A DNA stretch of 64,000 nt from Thozetella sp. PMI_491 (taxonomy: Eukaryota; Ascomycota; Sordariomycetes; Chaetosphaeriales; Chaetosphaeriaceae): the NCBI GenBank assembly GCA_021432635.1, contig MU270096.1, positions 85,367-149,366 of the forward strand, read 5' to 3'. The notes under the pieces were generated by a model that saw nothing but the letters and a program-made list of their open reading frames with translations, was not told where the DNA came from and did not search any database. Below, piece after piece: positions 1-12,373 of this stretch (position 1 is the first letter of the stretch; each line of letters starts with the position of its first letter). Position numbers and translations under genes: made by a program.

Positions 1-33
1 GAAGTTTTTCGGAACCCCTTCGTTCGACTCTCC

Positions 34-36
<3 letters not shown>

Positions 37-66
<30 letters not shown>
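37..66 (+). repeat. Poly-A tract
   Basis: A 30-nt uninterrupted A run lies just inside the window edge. It could be a simple homopolymer, a transcript-end relic, or the tail of a retroposed element whose body lies outside the window. Nothing in the 36 bases before it decides between these. Confidence 0.6.
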
Positions 67-69
<3 letters not shown>

Positions 70-721
70 TCATTGCCTAAAGACAACGGCGAGGGGCGTT
101 TTTTTTTATTCTTGCACTGCCTGCTCCGTACTTCGTCTCGAGCTCGCACCAGATCCTGTGATATTACCTTCCGTTAAAACATCGTAGTGATCTTCAAAGC
201 GTTATCCTAGTGAGACAGAGGAGTAACGCAACGAGTGCTCGTGACTTGACATAGAATTCGTGTTGGGCAGTTTTGCGGCCTCATCTTTCATTCAGACAAT
301 ATGACTAACCTCAGATTCCCTTCCATCGAAACAGATAACCAATACGCTGAGCATAGTATCGAGCTCGCATAGGGCAGCCTGATGGGGTCATCTTTTCTTT
401 GGGACGTCGCGAGGCTCTTCAGATTCCTCTCCATTCTCGGGCCTTCTTCCTGCGCCGACGAAACAGACGCATATATTCACAACTCAGATACGGATTCCTC
501 TCTTCATAGCGCTATAAACTAGAAAAAAATATCTCATATGATCTAGAGTTCTGATTCTCTCTACATAGATTTTGCGGGTGCGCGTGTCTGTGAGTAATTC
601 TGTACCTGCCATTATTTGAAACGTGGGAGATCACACACTAGATACTGTAGAGGTTGACTAGTTAGACATCTCGGTCCTCCTGCTCCTTTAGTATCATTTG
701 AATTGAATTATCTTCCTCACC

Positions 722-980
722 ATGCAGATCAGCAAGACCTTAGTCCCTCTTGCCATTCTATTTCCGCAGGAGCGGCAATTCCAGGTACATAACCTGTGTC
801 TACGCCATTCCCACAAGGCCGTTTTCATTAGCTAGCAACCTCAGCTCTCGGCGGCCAGGCCATTAGATCGCCCGACAACGCAGATGAGAATGAAATTACC
901 GACTCGAATCGGCCATGGCTTAGCAGGTCTTGCTTGGTCGGAAAATCAGCGAAGCGTGACAAATTCCGCTGTTGAGTAAA
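722..980 (+). pseudogene. Possible small secreted-protein gene, doubtful or decayed
   Basis: An ATG at 722 opens a signal-peptide-like stretch (MQISKTLVPLAIL). About 60 nt on, a plausible intron follows (GTACAT donor near 787, CTCAG acceptor near 845). The exon after it carries an acidic, hydrophilic frame (ALGGQAIRSPDNADENE...) ending in a Cys-containing tail before a stop near 975. The signal-peptide frame and the protein-like frame of the second exon are in different registers, so no clean joined product is visible. It may be a pseudogene, a gene with another splice pattern, or chance. No family is recognised. Confidence 0.22.
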
Positions 981-3900
981 ATGCAGAGTACTGGTATAGG
1001 AAGAGGTATGACAGAGAATATGACCCGTGAGACTTCCGCTCTTAGGTCAAGGCGTGTCAGCGAAAGAGGGTAGGGAAGCAGCATCGATTTACAGGATCTA
1101 ACTCGAAGGAGGGTTCAAGAAAGGAAAAGAAGAAAACCCGAGCTTCTCACTAGGACGAGATTGGCTTTACGATTTTCTTCTATAAAAAGGAAATCTTCTA
1201 ATTTTTTTATAAAAAAAGTCTTAACACCCCCAGAAACTATTCCGACAAACCTCATTTTTCTACAAGACACTGTGAGCACATGTATATCTGCTCGATATCT
1301 TGAACAAGTCTCACGAGATGGGACTATAGAAATGCAATTGAACACTAACTACATCGCTACTCACTCCATCTAATATCCATTCTAAGGCGTCGTGCAGTTC
1401 TTGAGAACGATGTTGTTCGCTGCAACAGGTAAATACAAAGTCTTGAATGGCGATCTGAGGAAAAGCCTGCATCTGTTTTGTATCTACAGCTACGACCTAA
1501 TGCTCCCGAGAGTGATATGTATCTCCTCGGATCTGGTGTTTACAGCCCCTAGCTCTCAAGTGCTACGGTTGGACAACAAAGGCGACACATACTTGAGGTT
1601 CAGTGTACTTACCGGCTAGGAATGGACTACACTAGGATGCGATTCTGGATCTAGACATCCAGGTCGGGCAGGTGTTGCGAGTGAGGGGTCTAGGAGTATC
1701 TGCATAGACTCGGGCATGTGGCGAGGAGTTGTTGCTCAAAGGTAGGGCGCCGTGGATATTCTCATGCGACGGCCCAGACTTCCGTGCCGTGTCCCACCTG
1801 CGGCCATGTGTCGCGATCGAGATGGCGTGGCTTTGTTGGTAACGTTAAGCGAAGTGCAGGGAGATTGTGCGACATGTCTTGGAAGAACCGGGGCGCGTCG
1901 ACTCGGGTAGCCCGATGGAAGCGCAGTGGAGAGAATCGAGACTCAACCCGGTCCTGGGTTTGACTTCTGCTCGGCCTTATGGCTGGTTTACCCTGCCCAG
2001 CCCGGTTAACACCAACGGCTTTGTGAAACGGGGCTGCCTCGAGGCATTTTGCGTCGGTACAAACCAGTTTTACGGCCTGGAACCTCAGTCCACAAGATGG
2101 CTAGAACATACCATGTGATGTTTCTACCTAAAAGTCTTGGCTGCGGCCGCGTTGGACTTCTACGGCATGGCGTCTACTAGGGAGGATATTGAGAAACTAC
2201 GGATTAACCACATGGGCTGCTGGCACAAAATTTACGAGGAAGAGGTCCTGGGTACAACATTGAAAAGCGACGAAGTGCTCAGACATGTTAAACCACACCG
2301 TCATCCTCCTACCGGAATGACGATATTCGGGGTCGGAGCTTGTAGAGGCCAATTGGCCCAGGTAATCTCCGTGCGGTTGCCCAGCCGCCCAAGCGCGGTG
2401 GAGGTGCGTGTATGACCAAGGCTGGCGCTCATGTCCGAGACCGCTTCCCCCGGCGGGGATAAGGAATACGCGGTGCAGCAGTTCCAAATCGGATGCAGAC
2501 CCGGATCCTAAACGAATATACATTCATTCACGTCGAGAAATACATGGAGGGCCGAGAGCGACGCGATCGAAGACGTATGGGTAGTGTTCGCGGACCAAAA
2601 CTCCACAGGCCGAAAACAGGCCGAACAACGGGCGAGAGCTGGCCGGCCAGTCATAGCTCCGGGAGCTCTGGGGGGTGTAGTAGGCACACCATGCAGATGC
2701 CGTGCTGGGCACGGAGTAAGCGTCACGCCGCTGCTGGCATTCCGAATGCATGGGCGCCTCTTTAGATGTGCGCATTGGAAAACCCCTCTTAACCCCTCTC
2801 ACACGTTGCTCATCAATCTGTATTGGCGGTGCGAAGACGCACGGCTGCATCTGGGAAGACGCCGCAGAGGGCCGGGGTTCGATGGGGCTAGCCCACCCGG
2901 TGTGGGAATCGCATGAAACCAAACAAGCGAGCGGTATCCTTTGTCTTGCGCTGGGCGAAGCCCTTTGCGCGGACAATTGGGCGACGACAGCCGTGAAAGG
3001 AGGGGCTGCGGTGTGACGAACGTCGCGGGAGTGACTCGAACATTCCGATCGCTGCCGGAGACAAAGCCGTCCCAAAGTGGAATTTTTTAGTCGCCGGGTT
3101 TCGAAAGACGCTGCTAAGAGGCGGAGCGCTCCGATCGTCCCCGGCAACGGACAATTGAGAATGCCGAACGCCGTGGTTCGGGCAGGCTAGGGCGCCCCGA
3201 GTATAAAAAGTGGCCGACGGGCTGCGCGATTGGGGGGGAGACGCCGGGACGCCTATTTTGCAAGCCCCTCCCCTCCCCCCCCCTAGGCCTTAGGCGGCGG
3301 CGCCTATGACACATGATTTCGCGCCGCCAATGTGGTGCTTCTGCTTTTTTACGAGATGGATCGTAACGGCGGTGGAGTGGTTCCGGGTGACTCATTCGCG
3401 CCCCTATGGGGAGGTCTTTGCGCAGGCGGCTGAGGCCACAGCGCGGAGCCGACACACGCGGCCCGTCACATTCTTCGTAACTAGTAGGGTAAGCTGCGAG
3501 TAAGAGCAGCCGCAAAGAAAAAAAAAAAAAAAAGGCCAATACAAACACCACACAACGAACATACGAGCAATTGGATGTGGCAACGCCAAGGGACGTCAAA
3601 TTTGTCACCGTGGTATCGCCTTCCCCAGACCAGTCGATAATACATGGTACTGTAATCTAGGAAGTAGTTTGAACGCGGAGATGGAGGATTGCTAAGCCTG
3701 ATTTGACACCCTGTTCTTGTTGTTTCTTCTACTACCTAGTAATACGACGACTTGGTACCTGCGTTTGGCCTTATTTCCGCTGGGGAGCTTGGGTGCTCCA
3801 AGGTACCTCCCTCCCCTCCCCACCAAGCGGGTCCTCCCATCGCAAACTGCCACGCTGCGTGGCCCAAATTTGGAGAATAAATAATTAGCAGCCAGCTCGC

Positions 3901-5676
3901 CTGTCCGCGAAGCTGCCTATGGACGCTAGGGTAGGGGAGGCGGGATGAGCACCAGGGATCTTGGGAGGGTACCGACAGGCCCACGCAGCCTGGCACGCGC
4001 CAATCGGAAGCCTTCAATCTTCGCTAGAGCCAGATTCGCCCAGGTAGTATCAGATCTCTGTGGGCAGCAATTTGTAGGTCTCAAATTGGCTGGTTCCAGA
4101 CCAGGACGACGGAGCTCTAATTTTTTTTTCCTCTGGCCGCAAAATCTTGAATGCCGCCTAAAAAAAAGAAAACGGTTCAGGCCCGCCTCCCATCCAAAGA
4201 AAAATCCAAAACAGGATGTCTCGCCAAAACCCTTCTGGCGGAGTTCCGCCGCCTAGCCCCCGTGAGCACATTTCTAGTAATAGGTCCCGAGGGAATAGGC
4301 ATCGCTCTGTCTGCATGCACGCAACCGGGTGGCCGGTGCCACCGATGCAGACAGCCATCTGCGTGATCCGCCGTCTCGTATGCAAACCCTGGCATGCGTG
4401 TGGCTATCTACCCGCAATAGTCAGACTCTGTAGCGACCTCAGCATGGCCCCTCAGCATGGCCTCCATTCGGATATAGATCTTTCCACGGGAGAGTGAGGG
4501 AACTAACGTGATAGAAGCGCCCTCTTTTAGACGGGGCCATCATCAACAGCCGCCTGTTGTCCTCTGCGCCCGCCATCCTCCGGAGTCTAACTCCCCCCCA
4601 CCTTGGACGAAAAACAGTCACATGCATGTAGAGAGGAAGCAAGGAACGAGGAGCGCATCTATTGGCATTCGAGAAAAAAAAAGTTCCTTGTCTTTTCCGT
4701 CCTGGCTTCTTTTGGGCCCGCGACGCCTCGACGTGGGCCTAGGGTTGTGTGCGCGTTGTCTTACCAATTGCCGACGATTTCTAAGAAGAATCGAAGCATG
4801 TGTCGTCGCGTCATACACCCGCCGTTCGGCTTCCAGCCGGGGGGGGGATCAGGCAGGCAAGGCAGGCTGCGGACACAAAACTCGGGGCGAAGGCTCGGGG
4901 TACGGGGCAATAGTCAGCGCGGCGATATAGTCCCCGGGCCAGACCTGGGGCGCTATCGGCACTCCCTTCGCTGGAGCTGCCCTGCGTGCTAGCTGCGTGC
5001 GTGGTAGTGGGCTTTGGGGTTTCGTCCGTTCCCAGCAGCCGGCCGCTCTCGAAGCTCTCTACTGGAACCCGCACCAGGGCTGCCCAGGCCTCAAAGGCGG
5101 CCAACCAACGAGCTTAGGCGGCGCTGGTGGCGTCCACGCTTGCTAAGCTAGGCCCAATAACGGGGCCCGGAGGTGCACGGGCGCGGGTCGGGCGAGCTGG
5201 TGGGCAGCCCCCCTGCTAAAATCCGAGCATGTGTCGGGGACTTCGTAGAACCCGGACTCGTGTCGAACCCGGCAGTCTCTCGGCCTGGCTCGCCTGACTA
5301 GGGGGGGGTACCCTGTACCTGCCGTGCCTGTGGTGCGTTAGCCCACCACTCCGGGTTCGTCAGACGCAGGGAATTCGGCCCAACATGGGCCCCTGGCCTG
5401 CTCCCACTCCCTCCCTCCCCCCCACGGCCCGGTCCCCACGCCAGCCCGGGTCGCTGCCTTTCTTTGTGGGAGAGTAGAGCGCGCACATGGGCCATGGCGC
5501 TGCGAGCTAGCCCTTAAAATTCGGCGGAACTCCCTTTCGTTGTTTTTGTTTTTACTTAAGGCTGTCCCGTCCCTCATCCCTTTCGGCTTCTGTCCCTCCT
5601 TTTTGCCCGATACTGCTGTGTGCGACTTTCTTCTTCTGGCCAACCACGCGCCCGGGAATCGCAGGAACGACTTACA

Positions 5677-5712
5677 CCCCCCCCCCCCCCCCTCCCCCCC
5701 CCCCCCCCCCCC
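5677..5712 (+). repeat. Poly-C tract in the MFS transporter leader
   Basis: Sixteen C, one T, then nineteen C lie on the sense strand, ending 80 bp before the MFS start codon. The tract probably falls in the 5' leader or core promoter. A similar C homopolymer (sense strand) precedes the acyl-CoA dehydrogenase gene. Confidence 0.85.
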
Positions 5713-5792
5713 ACATACTCACCTACAGTACTCACAAGGCAAGGCTGCCAGGTCCACCACCAACCCTCTCGAACCCATTGCGCCGGACTACC

Positions 5793-7720
5793 ATGGATAC
5801 CAACGCCTCGCTGGTGCCCGACTCGCGGGCCCCAACCGTAGCCCCTAGCACCAGGAGTGTAGCCGACTTCGAGAAGTCGTCCGTCGAGAACGTCCCGCGC
5901 GACGAGGCCAGTGAGAGCTCCTCGGTCCGTGTCGCAACCGCCTCTGGAACGGGCCCGCAGGACACCGAAGTGGCTGCCGAGGCGGAGAAGCATCATGAAC
6001 TCACCCAGCACGCTACGGCGGCTACCAACTCCGGGGACGCCGTCCATGCCATCCAGACGCGCGAGGATGGCACCGAGTATCCCAAGGGCATGAAGCTCTT
6101 CCTTATCAGCTTGGCCCTGTGCCTGGCCGTCTTCCTGATGGCGCTCGGTATGTGTTCCTAACTATGGATGCGCATTGGTGGTTACATGGTAGCTGATCTG
6201 AGATATAGACAACTCCATCATTGCGACCGCTATCCCCAAGATTACAGACGAATTCCACAGCCTTGGCGACGTGGGTTGGTACGGAAGTGGTAAGTTGCTC
6301 CCCAGGACCACAGGGGATGGTGTCGATGCTAACGCGATGGAAAATAGCCTACCTCCTCACCACCGCGGCTCTGCAGCTGCTCTTCGGCAGGTTCTACACC
6401 TTCTTCAGCATCAAATGGGTCTTCCTTATCGCCATCGGCATCTTCGAGCTAGGCAGTCTGGTGTGCGGTGTCGCCAACAGCAGCTTGGCACTGATCATGG
6501 GTCGCGCCGTGGCCGGCATTGGCTCCGCCGCTGTCTTCTCGGGTGCCCTCATCATCCTGGCCTACTCGGTGCCGCTTGAGCGCCGCCCGCTCTACAGCGG
6601 TATGATCGGCAGCATGTACGGTATCGCCTCGGTCGCCGGCCCCTTGCTTGGTGGTGTCTTCACCGATAAGGTGACATGGCGCTGGTGCTTCTACATCAAC
6701 CTCCCCATTGGCGCCGTTGCCATTGTCGTCATTGCCATCTTCTTCCCGGATCCCAAGCGCGAGATCAAGCAGGAGACGTGGCGCGAGCGCTTCATGCAGT
6801 TCGACCCCATGGGCACCGTCGTCTTCATGCCCGCCATCATCTGCCTGCTCCTCGCCCTGCAGTGGGGTGGCACTACCTACGCGTGGAACAGCTGGCGCAT
6901 CATCCTGCTGTTCGTCTTCTTTGCCGTGCTCATCCTCATCTTCCTCTTCATTCAGTGGCGCCAGCAGGATCTCGCTACCGTACCGCCCCGCATCTTCTTC
7001 AAGCGCACCGTCTGGTCGTCTGGCGCCTATTGCTTCTCCATCGGCGCTGCCTTCCTCGGATCCATCTACTTCCTGCCTATCTGGTTCCAGGCCGTCCAGG
7101 GCTCCAGCGCCGTCGACTCGGGCATCAGGAACCTGCCTATGCTCATTAGTGTCGTCCTCATGTCCCTCCTCTCGGGTGGTCTCGTCACCGCTCTCGGCTA
7201 CTACACCCCATTCATGATCGTCGGCACTATCTTCGCCTCGGTCGGCTACGGTCTTCTCTCTACCTTCCACCCTGACACCGCCCAGCCCATGTGGATCGGA
7301 TACCAGATCCTGGCCGGTGCGGGTGTTGGCCTGGGTCTCCAGCAGCCCCTGATGGCCGTGCAGGTCGTCCTGGACATTAAGGACGTCCCTATCGGCACCT
7401 CGGTCATTGTCTTCCTCCAGACGCTCGGTGGTGCGCTTTTCGTGTCCATTGGCCAGAATGTCTTCTCCAACAAGCTGGTTGAGTATATCGGCACATACGC
7501 CCCCGGCCTCGACCCCGCCCTCGTCCTCGCCACCGGTGCCACGAGCATCCAGACCGCGATTCCGAAGGAGTACTTGGCTGGCGTCACCCTGGCCTACAAC
7601 GACTCTCTCACCCGCACCTTCCTCGTCTTCGCTGCCATGGCCGCTATGAGCGCTATTGGTGCCGCGTTCGTTGAGTGGAAGAGCGTCAAGGGCAAGAAGC
7701 TCGAGATGGCCGCCGCGTAA
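5793..7720 (+). CDS. MFS drug/toxin efflux transporter, DHA2 (14-TM) type
   Basis: Three exons fit: 5793-6147, 6209-6289 and 6348-7720, giving 602 residues. The introns are 61 and 58 nt with GTATGT and GTAAGT donors. Roughly 105 hydrophilic residues precede the first membrane segment, and splicing rebuilds the family hallmark [14 protein letters not shown]. Later come GRFYTFF, the [16 protein letters not shown] segment and the [12 protein letters not shown] motif that marks the 14-TM drug:H+ antiporter group. Length and motifs match fungal plasma-membrane exporters related to HC-toxin/aflatoxin pumps; the substrate cannot be read from sequence. No biosynthetic gene cluster lies beside it, so general xenobiotic or metabolite export is the safest call. 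ATG 5793 is the first ATG of the open frame. Confidence 0.93.
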
Positions 7721-8739
7721 ACGGCCCTCGGTTTCTCTTTTTAAACGACTACCTATCTACCTACTTAATACGATGATACCCCCACTCTTCTCTTTACCTC
7801 CTCAGCATCTTTTCTCGCTCTCATCGAGTCGGGACGGGCTTCATATTTCCTTGTAATATCAAAAGACGGACTATGCATCATTTCCTACTATAGAAAGGGC
7901 CTGTTGGTTAGGGCTGAGCACCAGGTTGGGCTACTAGAGGGATCACCGGATCAGGTGCGTAATCGCACATCGTGATCGTCTGGACGGGCCGGCGCTTTAA
8001 AAGGGCAGGCCACATTGCACTAGAGAATCTAGATATGAGAATCAATCACTTCTCTTCAAGTACCGTGCTGGGCACAAATTGACCAGTTAGCCCTATACGC
8101 GGGACGAGGGCGTGAACCGCACAAACGCGTAGTCTGAATGCTAAACTGAGTTTGGGTCTAGTTGACATCTGGACGTGTGCTTCGTGTTCTACATCCTCGC
8201 TTCGCTGGCCGCTACCGCGAAAATCGAGTCAGTCTAGAATATGTGAAGCAGCTGGTCGCAATCAAGGCAGGTGTGCGGCTCAACTTAGGTTGGTTTAAGG
8301 TTGCCGGAGTGCTGACCCGGACGCTCCCGCGATGCCTAATTATGCGTGCCGTGGTTGGTGCACAAGATCCAGGTTTCTTGGCTTAATGCTGATAGGTCAT
8401 ATCCCCTCCCTTGCCTAGACGGCGTCGATCAACGGTCAGCATGTATGCATACCTACCTACCCCGGCAAGCATGGCTCACCTGTTGAGACCCAACATGTGA
8501 AATGCCCCCAGCTTAGCCAACGATGATTGTTCGAGCCTTGTCGGTTGCCCCACGTCAACAGCGAAGACACAGGATGAACAATAGTAACTACCTAGTTACG
8601 AGGAAGGGTGTTTTTTTTTGTGCGTATATGTGTGAAGTGAACTTTATGGTATCGAACAGAAAACCACACGCCATAAGCTTTTTGTTAGCCCCTTCCGCTG
8701 TCTATCACAGCATCTCGGCACCCCAACAGTGACGAACGA
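7721..8739. other. Convergent intergenic region between MFS and CysRS
   Basis: This region holds the 3' ends of two convergent genes. The stretch after 7720 is T-rich and pyrimidine-rich, as expected of a 3' UTR. A short open frame at 8162-8386 has no ATG-supported coding character. I see no RNA gene or repeat. Confidence 0.5.
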
Positions 8740-11434
8740 TCAGGCAGCCCCTGCCTTGGCGAGATAGTCATCGTGGACCTTCTTCTGCTTCTCCCACTCC
8801 TTCTTGAGTTTCTTGACTTGGGACTTTGGAACCTCAGAGCCGTCGGCGAGCTTGGTCGGCAGACCGTCGGCATCCCATTCAATGTACTTCGAGTCCCCTT
8901 TGAACATCTCTTGCGGAGAAACCTTCGCCTTCTCCAGCTTTTCAGCCTCGAGGCGCTCCCTTTCCAGCCGTGCTATTGGGGGGAACTGTTAGTGGTCGAT
9001 GAGATACACAATGAGCAAGTGTCAATGAACCTACCAAGTTCCTTCTGCTTTGCCTTTGCGGCAGCCTCGGCGAGTTTCTCTTCACGGGCGGCGATCAGTC
9101 GCGCTGCTGGGACGAACTTGATAAGACTCGCCTTGCCAACCTGGTCGTCCAATTGAACGCCAAGGTCTGTTAGATCATAGTCGCGGATGCGGTCGCTTAG
9201 CGCGAGAATCGCCTGCTTCGTAGCGGCATCGGGAGACGCCTCGGTAAGGAAGTTACGCAGTCCATCGCGGAGGCGAGACACCGCCCGAGCATATGGGAGA
9301 GCCAACTTTTCTATGTCCTTTTCGCCCGCTTTCTCAAGCTCCTCGAATTCTGTGCTTGGCGACTGTGCCAGGAGAGTCGAGATAGACTCGCTCGTAAGGT
9401 TGAGGGCCTTGACCTCCTCATTTACCTTTGAGAAGACAGAGACATAAGGCTTTACTGCTTCCTCAGGCGCGAGGTTAGAGCCTGCGGCTAGCGACCGCCA
9501 GCCTAGGCCATCATATGGGGCCTCAGCGCCGGGGTCAAGGCCGAAGATGCCAACGATCTTGGTGACCCAGCGCGCGACCTCCTCTACTACCTTCAGGTCA
9601 ACGTTGGGTTCGGCCATGCTAATGTTGGCCTGCTTGACCAATCGCAGGATCGCCGCCATGGCACTGGGAGTGTCAAATGAGTTCCGAAGAGCGACATCGA
9701 GCTCTGCCTTGGCCTTTTCAAGATCTCCCTTCAGCGGCGAGTCGGGCTTGCCTTCAAGTGATAGAGACTCAACCCCGGTGGCCACGGATTGTGCTTCAGT
9801 GAGGCGGGCCTTGACATTGACGAAGAGATTCTGCCTAGGTCAGTATGAGCAAGCAGATGGCCGATCTAGCCTGACTTACATCGAGAGTGTTCTCCCAGCC
9901 CTGTCCCTGCAACCGCATGTCAGGAGAAACCTCGACGCCGTCGTTCCACCTTCCCATCAGGAACACAATTCTCATGCTCCGTGAAGTATACGTCGTTGCA
10001 AGGGCGTCCTGAATTGTCTGGAAGTTCTTGAGGGACTTGGACATCTTGGAGCCACTGATACTCAGATGGCCCATGTGGAAGAAGTTTCGCACCCAACGGT
10101 TGTCTGGCCGGCCTTCCTCATAGAAGTAAGCCTCGCTCTGCGCCAGCTCGTTGTCGTGGTGCGGGAAGGCAAGATCAATGCCTCCAGAGTGAACATCCAT
10201 CTGAGAGCCAAGCTTGTCTGAGGCCATAACGGAGCACTCAATATGCCAGCCGGGCCGACCGTTGCCCCAGGGGCTAGGGTAGTAGATCTCGCCGGGCTTG
10301 GATTTCTTCCAGAGAGCAAAGTCGCCCATACTCTTCTTGCCCACCAGCGACTTGGAGAGCGACCCCTCGCCCTCATCCTGCAGCGCCTTGTCATTCTTGC
10401 TCTCGGGCCGCAGCCGGGCGTACTGGTTGCCGGGCTGCTTCTCGAAGGCAGCGATATCGAAGTACACTGAGCCATCTGCCTCGTACGCGAACCCCTTCTT
10501 GATGACCTGCTCCACGAAGCTGACGATCTGCGGCACATACTCGGTCACGCGCGTGATATGGTCAGGCCGGAGGACGTTGAGAGCGTCCATGTCAACGAAG
10601 AAAAGTCTCTCCATCTCCTGCGTGAGATCGGTGAAGATGGTCTGGTCGCTCGTGTCGATCGTTTCCTTGTACAGGGAGTCGAGATACGGGAGCAGAATTT
10701 CCTCTGCCCCTTCGAATATAGTGCCCTCCTTTAGGGCCTGCGCCGCGGCGTCCGCGTTGGAAAGATGCATTTTCAGCTTCGCCTCCGCGTCTCCGGGCTT
10801 GCCCTCTCCGGACAGGGTGCCACCAGCCAGTACCGCGCTGTACGCCGCATCTTTCCTCTCTTTATAGTTACTGGCATCTAGACCCTCCTCCGGCCGCAGG
10901 AGGGGGAGGTTGGACTTGGCATATTCGAGGAAGGCCTCCGTGGCTAGCTTGTGGGCCGATTCAGGGGTATAGGGCTTGGCCTTCTCAAGCTCGAAGAGGC
11001 GCCGCCGGCGTGCCTTGATGATGATCTTGTCGTCGATATCGGTGATGTTCATCACATAGTTGACTTCTAGGTTGAAGTAGTGTATGAGAATGCGCCGGAG
11101 GACGTCGGCTGTAACGTAGTTCCTCGCGTGGCCCAAGTCTGCGGTTCCGAACAGTAGTCAGTACCTGTAGGGGCAAGCTGTCAAAACTTCAGGGACACCC
11201 ACGGCTGAGGTCGTAGACGGTCGGTCCGCAGGCATACCACGACACTTTCCCCTCTTCCTTGAGGTCGAAAGGCACCGGGCCGCCGGGCCGCAGCGAGTTG
11301 TGAACTGTGATGCCAGACATGGTTGGACGAGATGTTGCGAATGAGCGGATGCGCAGTGGCAGGCGTCGGGCTGGGGGGCCGAGAACGAGCGGTTTAAATA
11401 ACCGATAGAGTCCGGGCGCACGAAGGGAGGGCAT
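8740..11434 (-). CDS. Cysteinyl-tRNA synthetase, probable mitochondrial plus cytosolic enzyme
   Basis: Class I aminoacyl-tRNA synthetase that charges tRNA-Cys. Exons on the minus strand: 11434-11203, 11138-9880, 9830-9035 and 8972-8740 (839 residues); introns 64, 49 and 62 nt. Seen in sequence: the zinc-site region CGPTVYDLS, the HIGH signature as HLGH (rebuilt by the first splice), WHIECS and HSGGIDLAFPHHDNE zinc/active-site motifs, and KMSKS. The C-terminal part is long and Lys/Glu-rich, usual for fungal forms. From ATG 11434 the first 38 residues are basic and free of acidic residues (MPSLRAPGLYRLF...), typical of a mitochondrial presequence; a second in-frame ATG at 11320 starts MSGITVHNS, the usual cytosolic start, and would give 801 residues. 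Fungi commonly make both forms from one gene. Confidence 0.95.
11391..11403 (-). promoter_or_regulatory. TATA-like element between the two CysRS start codons
   Basis: Read on the minus strand, GGTTATTTAAACC includes TATTTAAA about 70-80 bp before the inner ATG at 11320. It also encodes part of the presequence (RLFK), so it may be coincidence. If used, it would place the start of a short cytosolic transcript downstream of the first ATG. Confidence 0.25.
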
Positions 11435-12373
11435 TCAACCTTGGGTCATGCCCCGATGACTCCAATGGGACGGAAGGATTGGCTGGGCAGGAGTGAGTAT
11501 GTGTCTTCAATTTTCAATATGGCAATTGGAGCTTCACGGGTGACTCAACTCCACCAGCGGCTGGAGCTCTCAGTACCCCGCGTCTGTGGCTCATGCACTG
11601 CACCCACCTATTGTGGCTTTCCCTTCAGGGCCTGACAACGCAGATCGCTAACAGTCAATTTCTTACGGTCCAGAGAGTCATCCCAACCAACTCTCAGCCG
11701 GCTGCTGCAGTCAGAGAATTGATTCCTTCTTGTACATAGTCACAGACGCTTCTCGCGTACACGTGTCCATATAGTATGGAAACTTATGAAGCCACGATCC
11801 CATGTTTCATAGTGTGGCGCGGCACCGATCACGTCATCCCGTGATTCGCGTTCTCAAGGCTCCAGGGAACCCTGAGCACGGTCAAGCTGGGAGAGTCAGG
11901 TCAACATCCATGCAGAGGAGGTCTATTTATGGATGCGGCCGTATATACTCCTAATGCTTCCCGCCGTACCTCAAACTCTGAGAAATTGGGCCTGGGCAAC
12001 ACCAAAGAGCCCGCTTGTTAAAGATATAGAATGCACCATGCGAATCGTTGGCAGCTTGAAGTAGGACAGCCTCGCCAATTGGCCACGCCCCAAGCGTGTC
12101 TATCACTGTTAGAATCACCTGGCTATAATTAACACCATGCCAAGTGGGTATGGCGGGTTTGGATACTTCGAGTGGGACCAAAACCCTGGAAGGGGTGTTG
12201 CTATTATGACCTCCCTGAGTCACCTATCGGTACTAACGAATACGCCTTCGGCCGCATAGCGAATTACAATCCACTGCGGACGCCAAAACAATCTCATCTC
12301 GCGGAGAGCTGAAACCTCAGACCAGACGAGTAAAATACTTATCACCAAGGGCATAGTGTACCCGTAGATATGC
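11435..12373. other. Intergenic, CysRS 5' side and 3' side of the unknown-function gene
   Basis: This 0.94 kb contains the CysRS promoter and the tail of the next minus-strand gene. A minus-strand open frame at 11951-12223 has no family match and no splice support. Nothing else was recognised. Confidence 0.45.

Larger units (their letters stand above)
1..5792. other. Gene-poor region upstream of the MFS transporter
   Basis: No convincing multi-exon gene could be assembled over this 5.8 kb. It holds a 30-nt A run near its start, short A or T runs around 3510-3535 and 4670-4682, G/C-rich stretches, and scattered open frames under about 210 codons whose composition looks random. One doubtful small secreted-protein candidate (722-980) is listed separately. 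No transposon ends, reverse transcriptase or transposase motifs were seen, though the disordered mix of short open frames would also fit old decayed sequence. Confidence 0.5.

Noticed and set aside
20-36. tRNA T-loop-like GTTCGACTC near the window start
   Set aside because: Flanking bases do not pair into a T-stem and no anticodon or D arm can be laid out in the available sequence.
2137-2415. 92-codon frame containing a protein-like stretch (DFYGMASTREDIEKL)
   Set aside because: No ATG near the start, no continuation through plausible introns and no family; possibly a relic, but unsupported.
5240-5300. GGGTTCGA on the minus strand, possible tRNA
   Set aside because: No cloverleaf could be formed around it.
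6449-7270. 273-codon open frame antisense to the MFS transporter
   Set aside because: It is the mirror of a strongly GC-ending coding sequence, has an acidic low-complexity composition, and shows no splice or promoter support.
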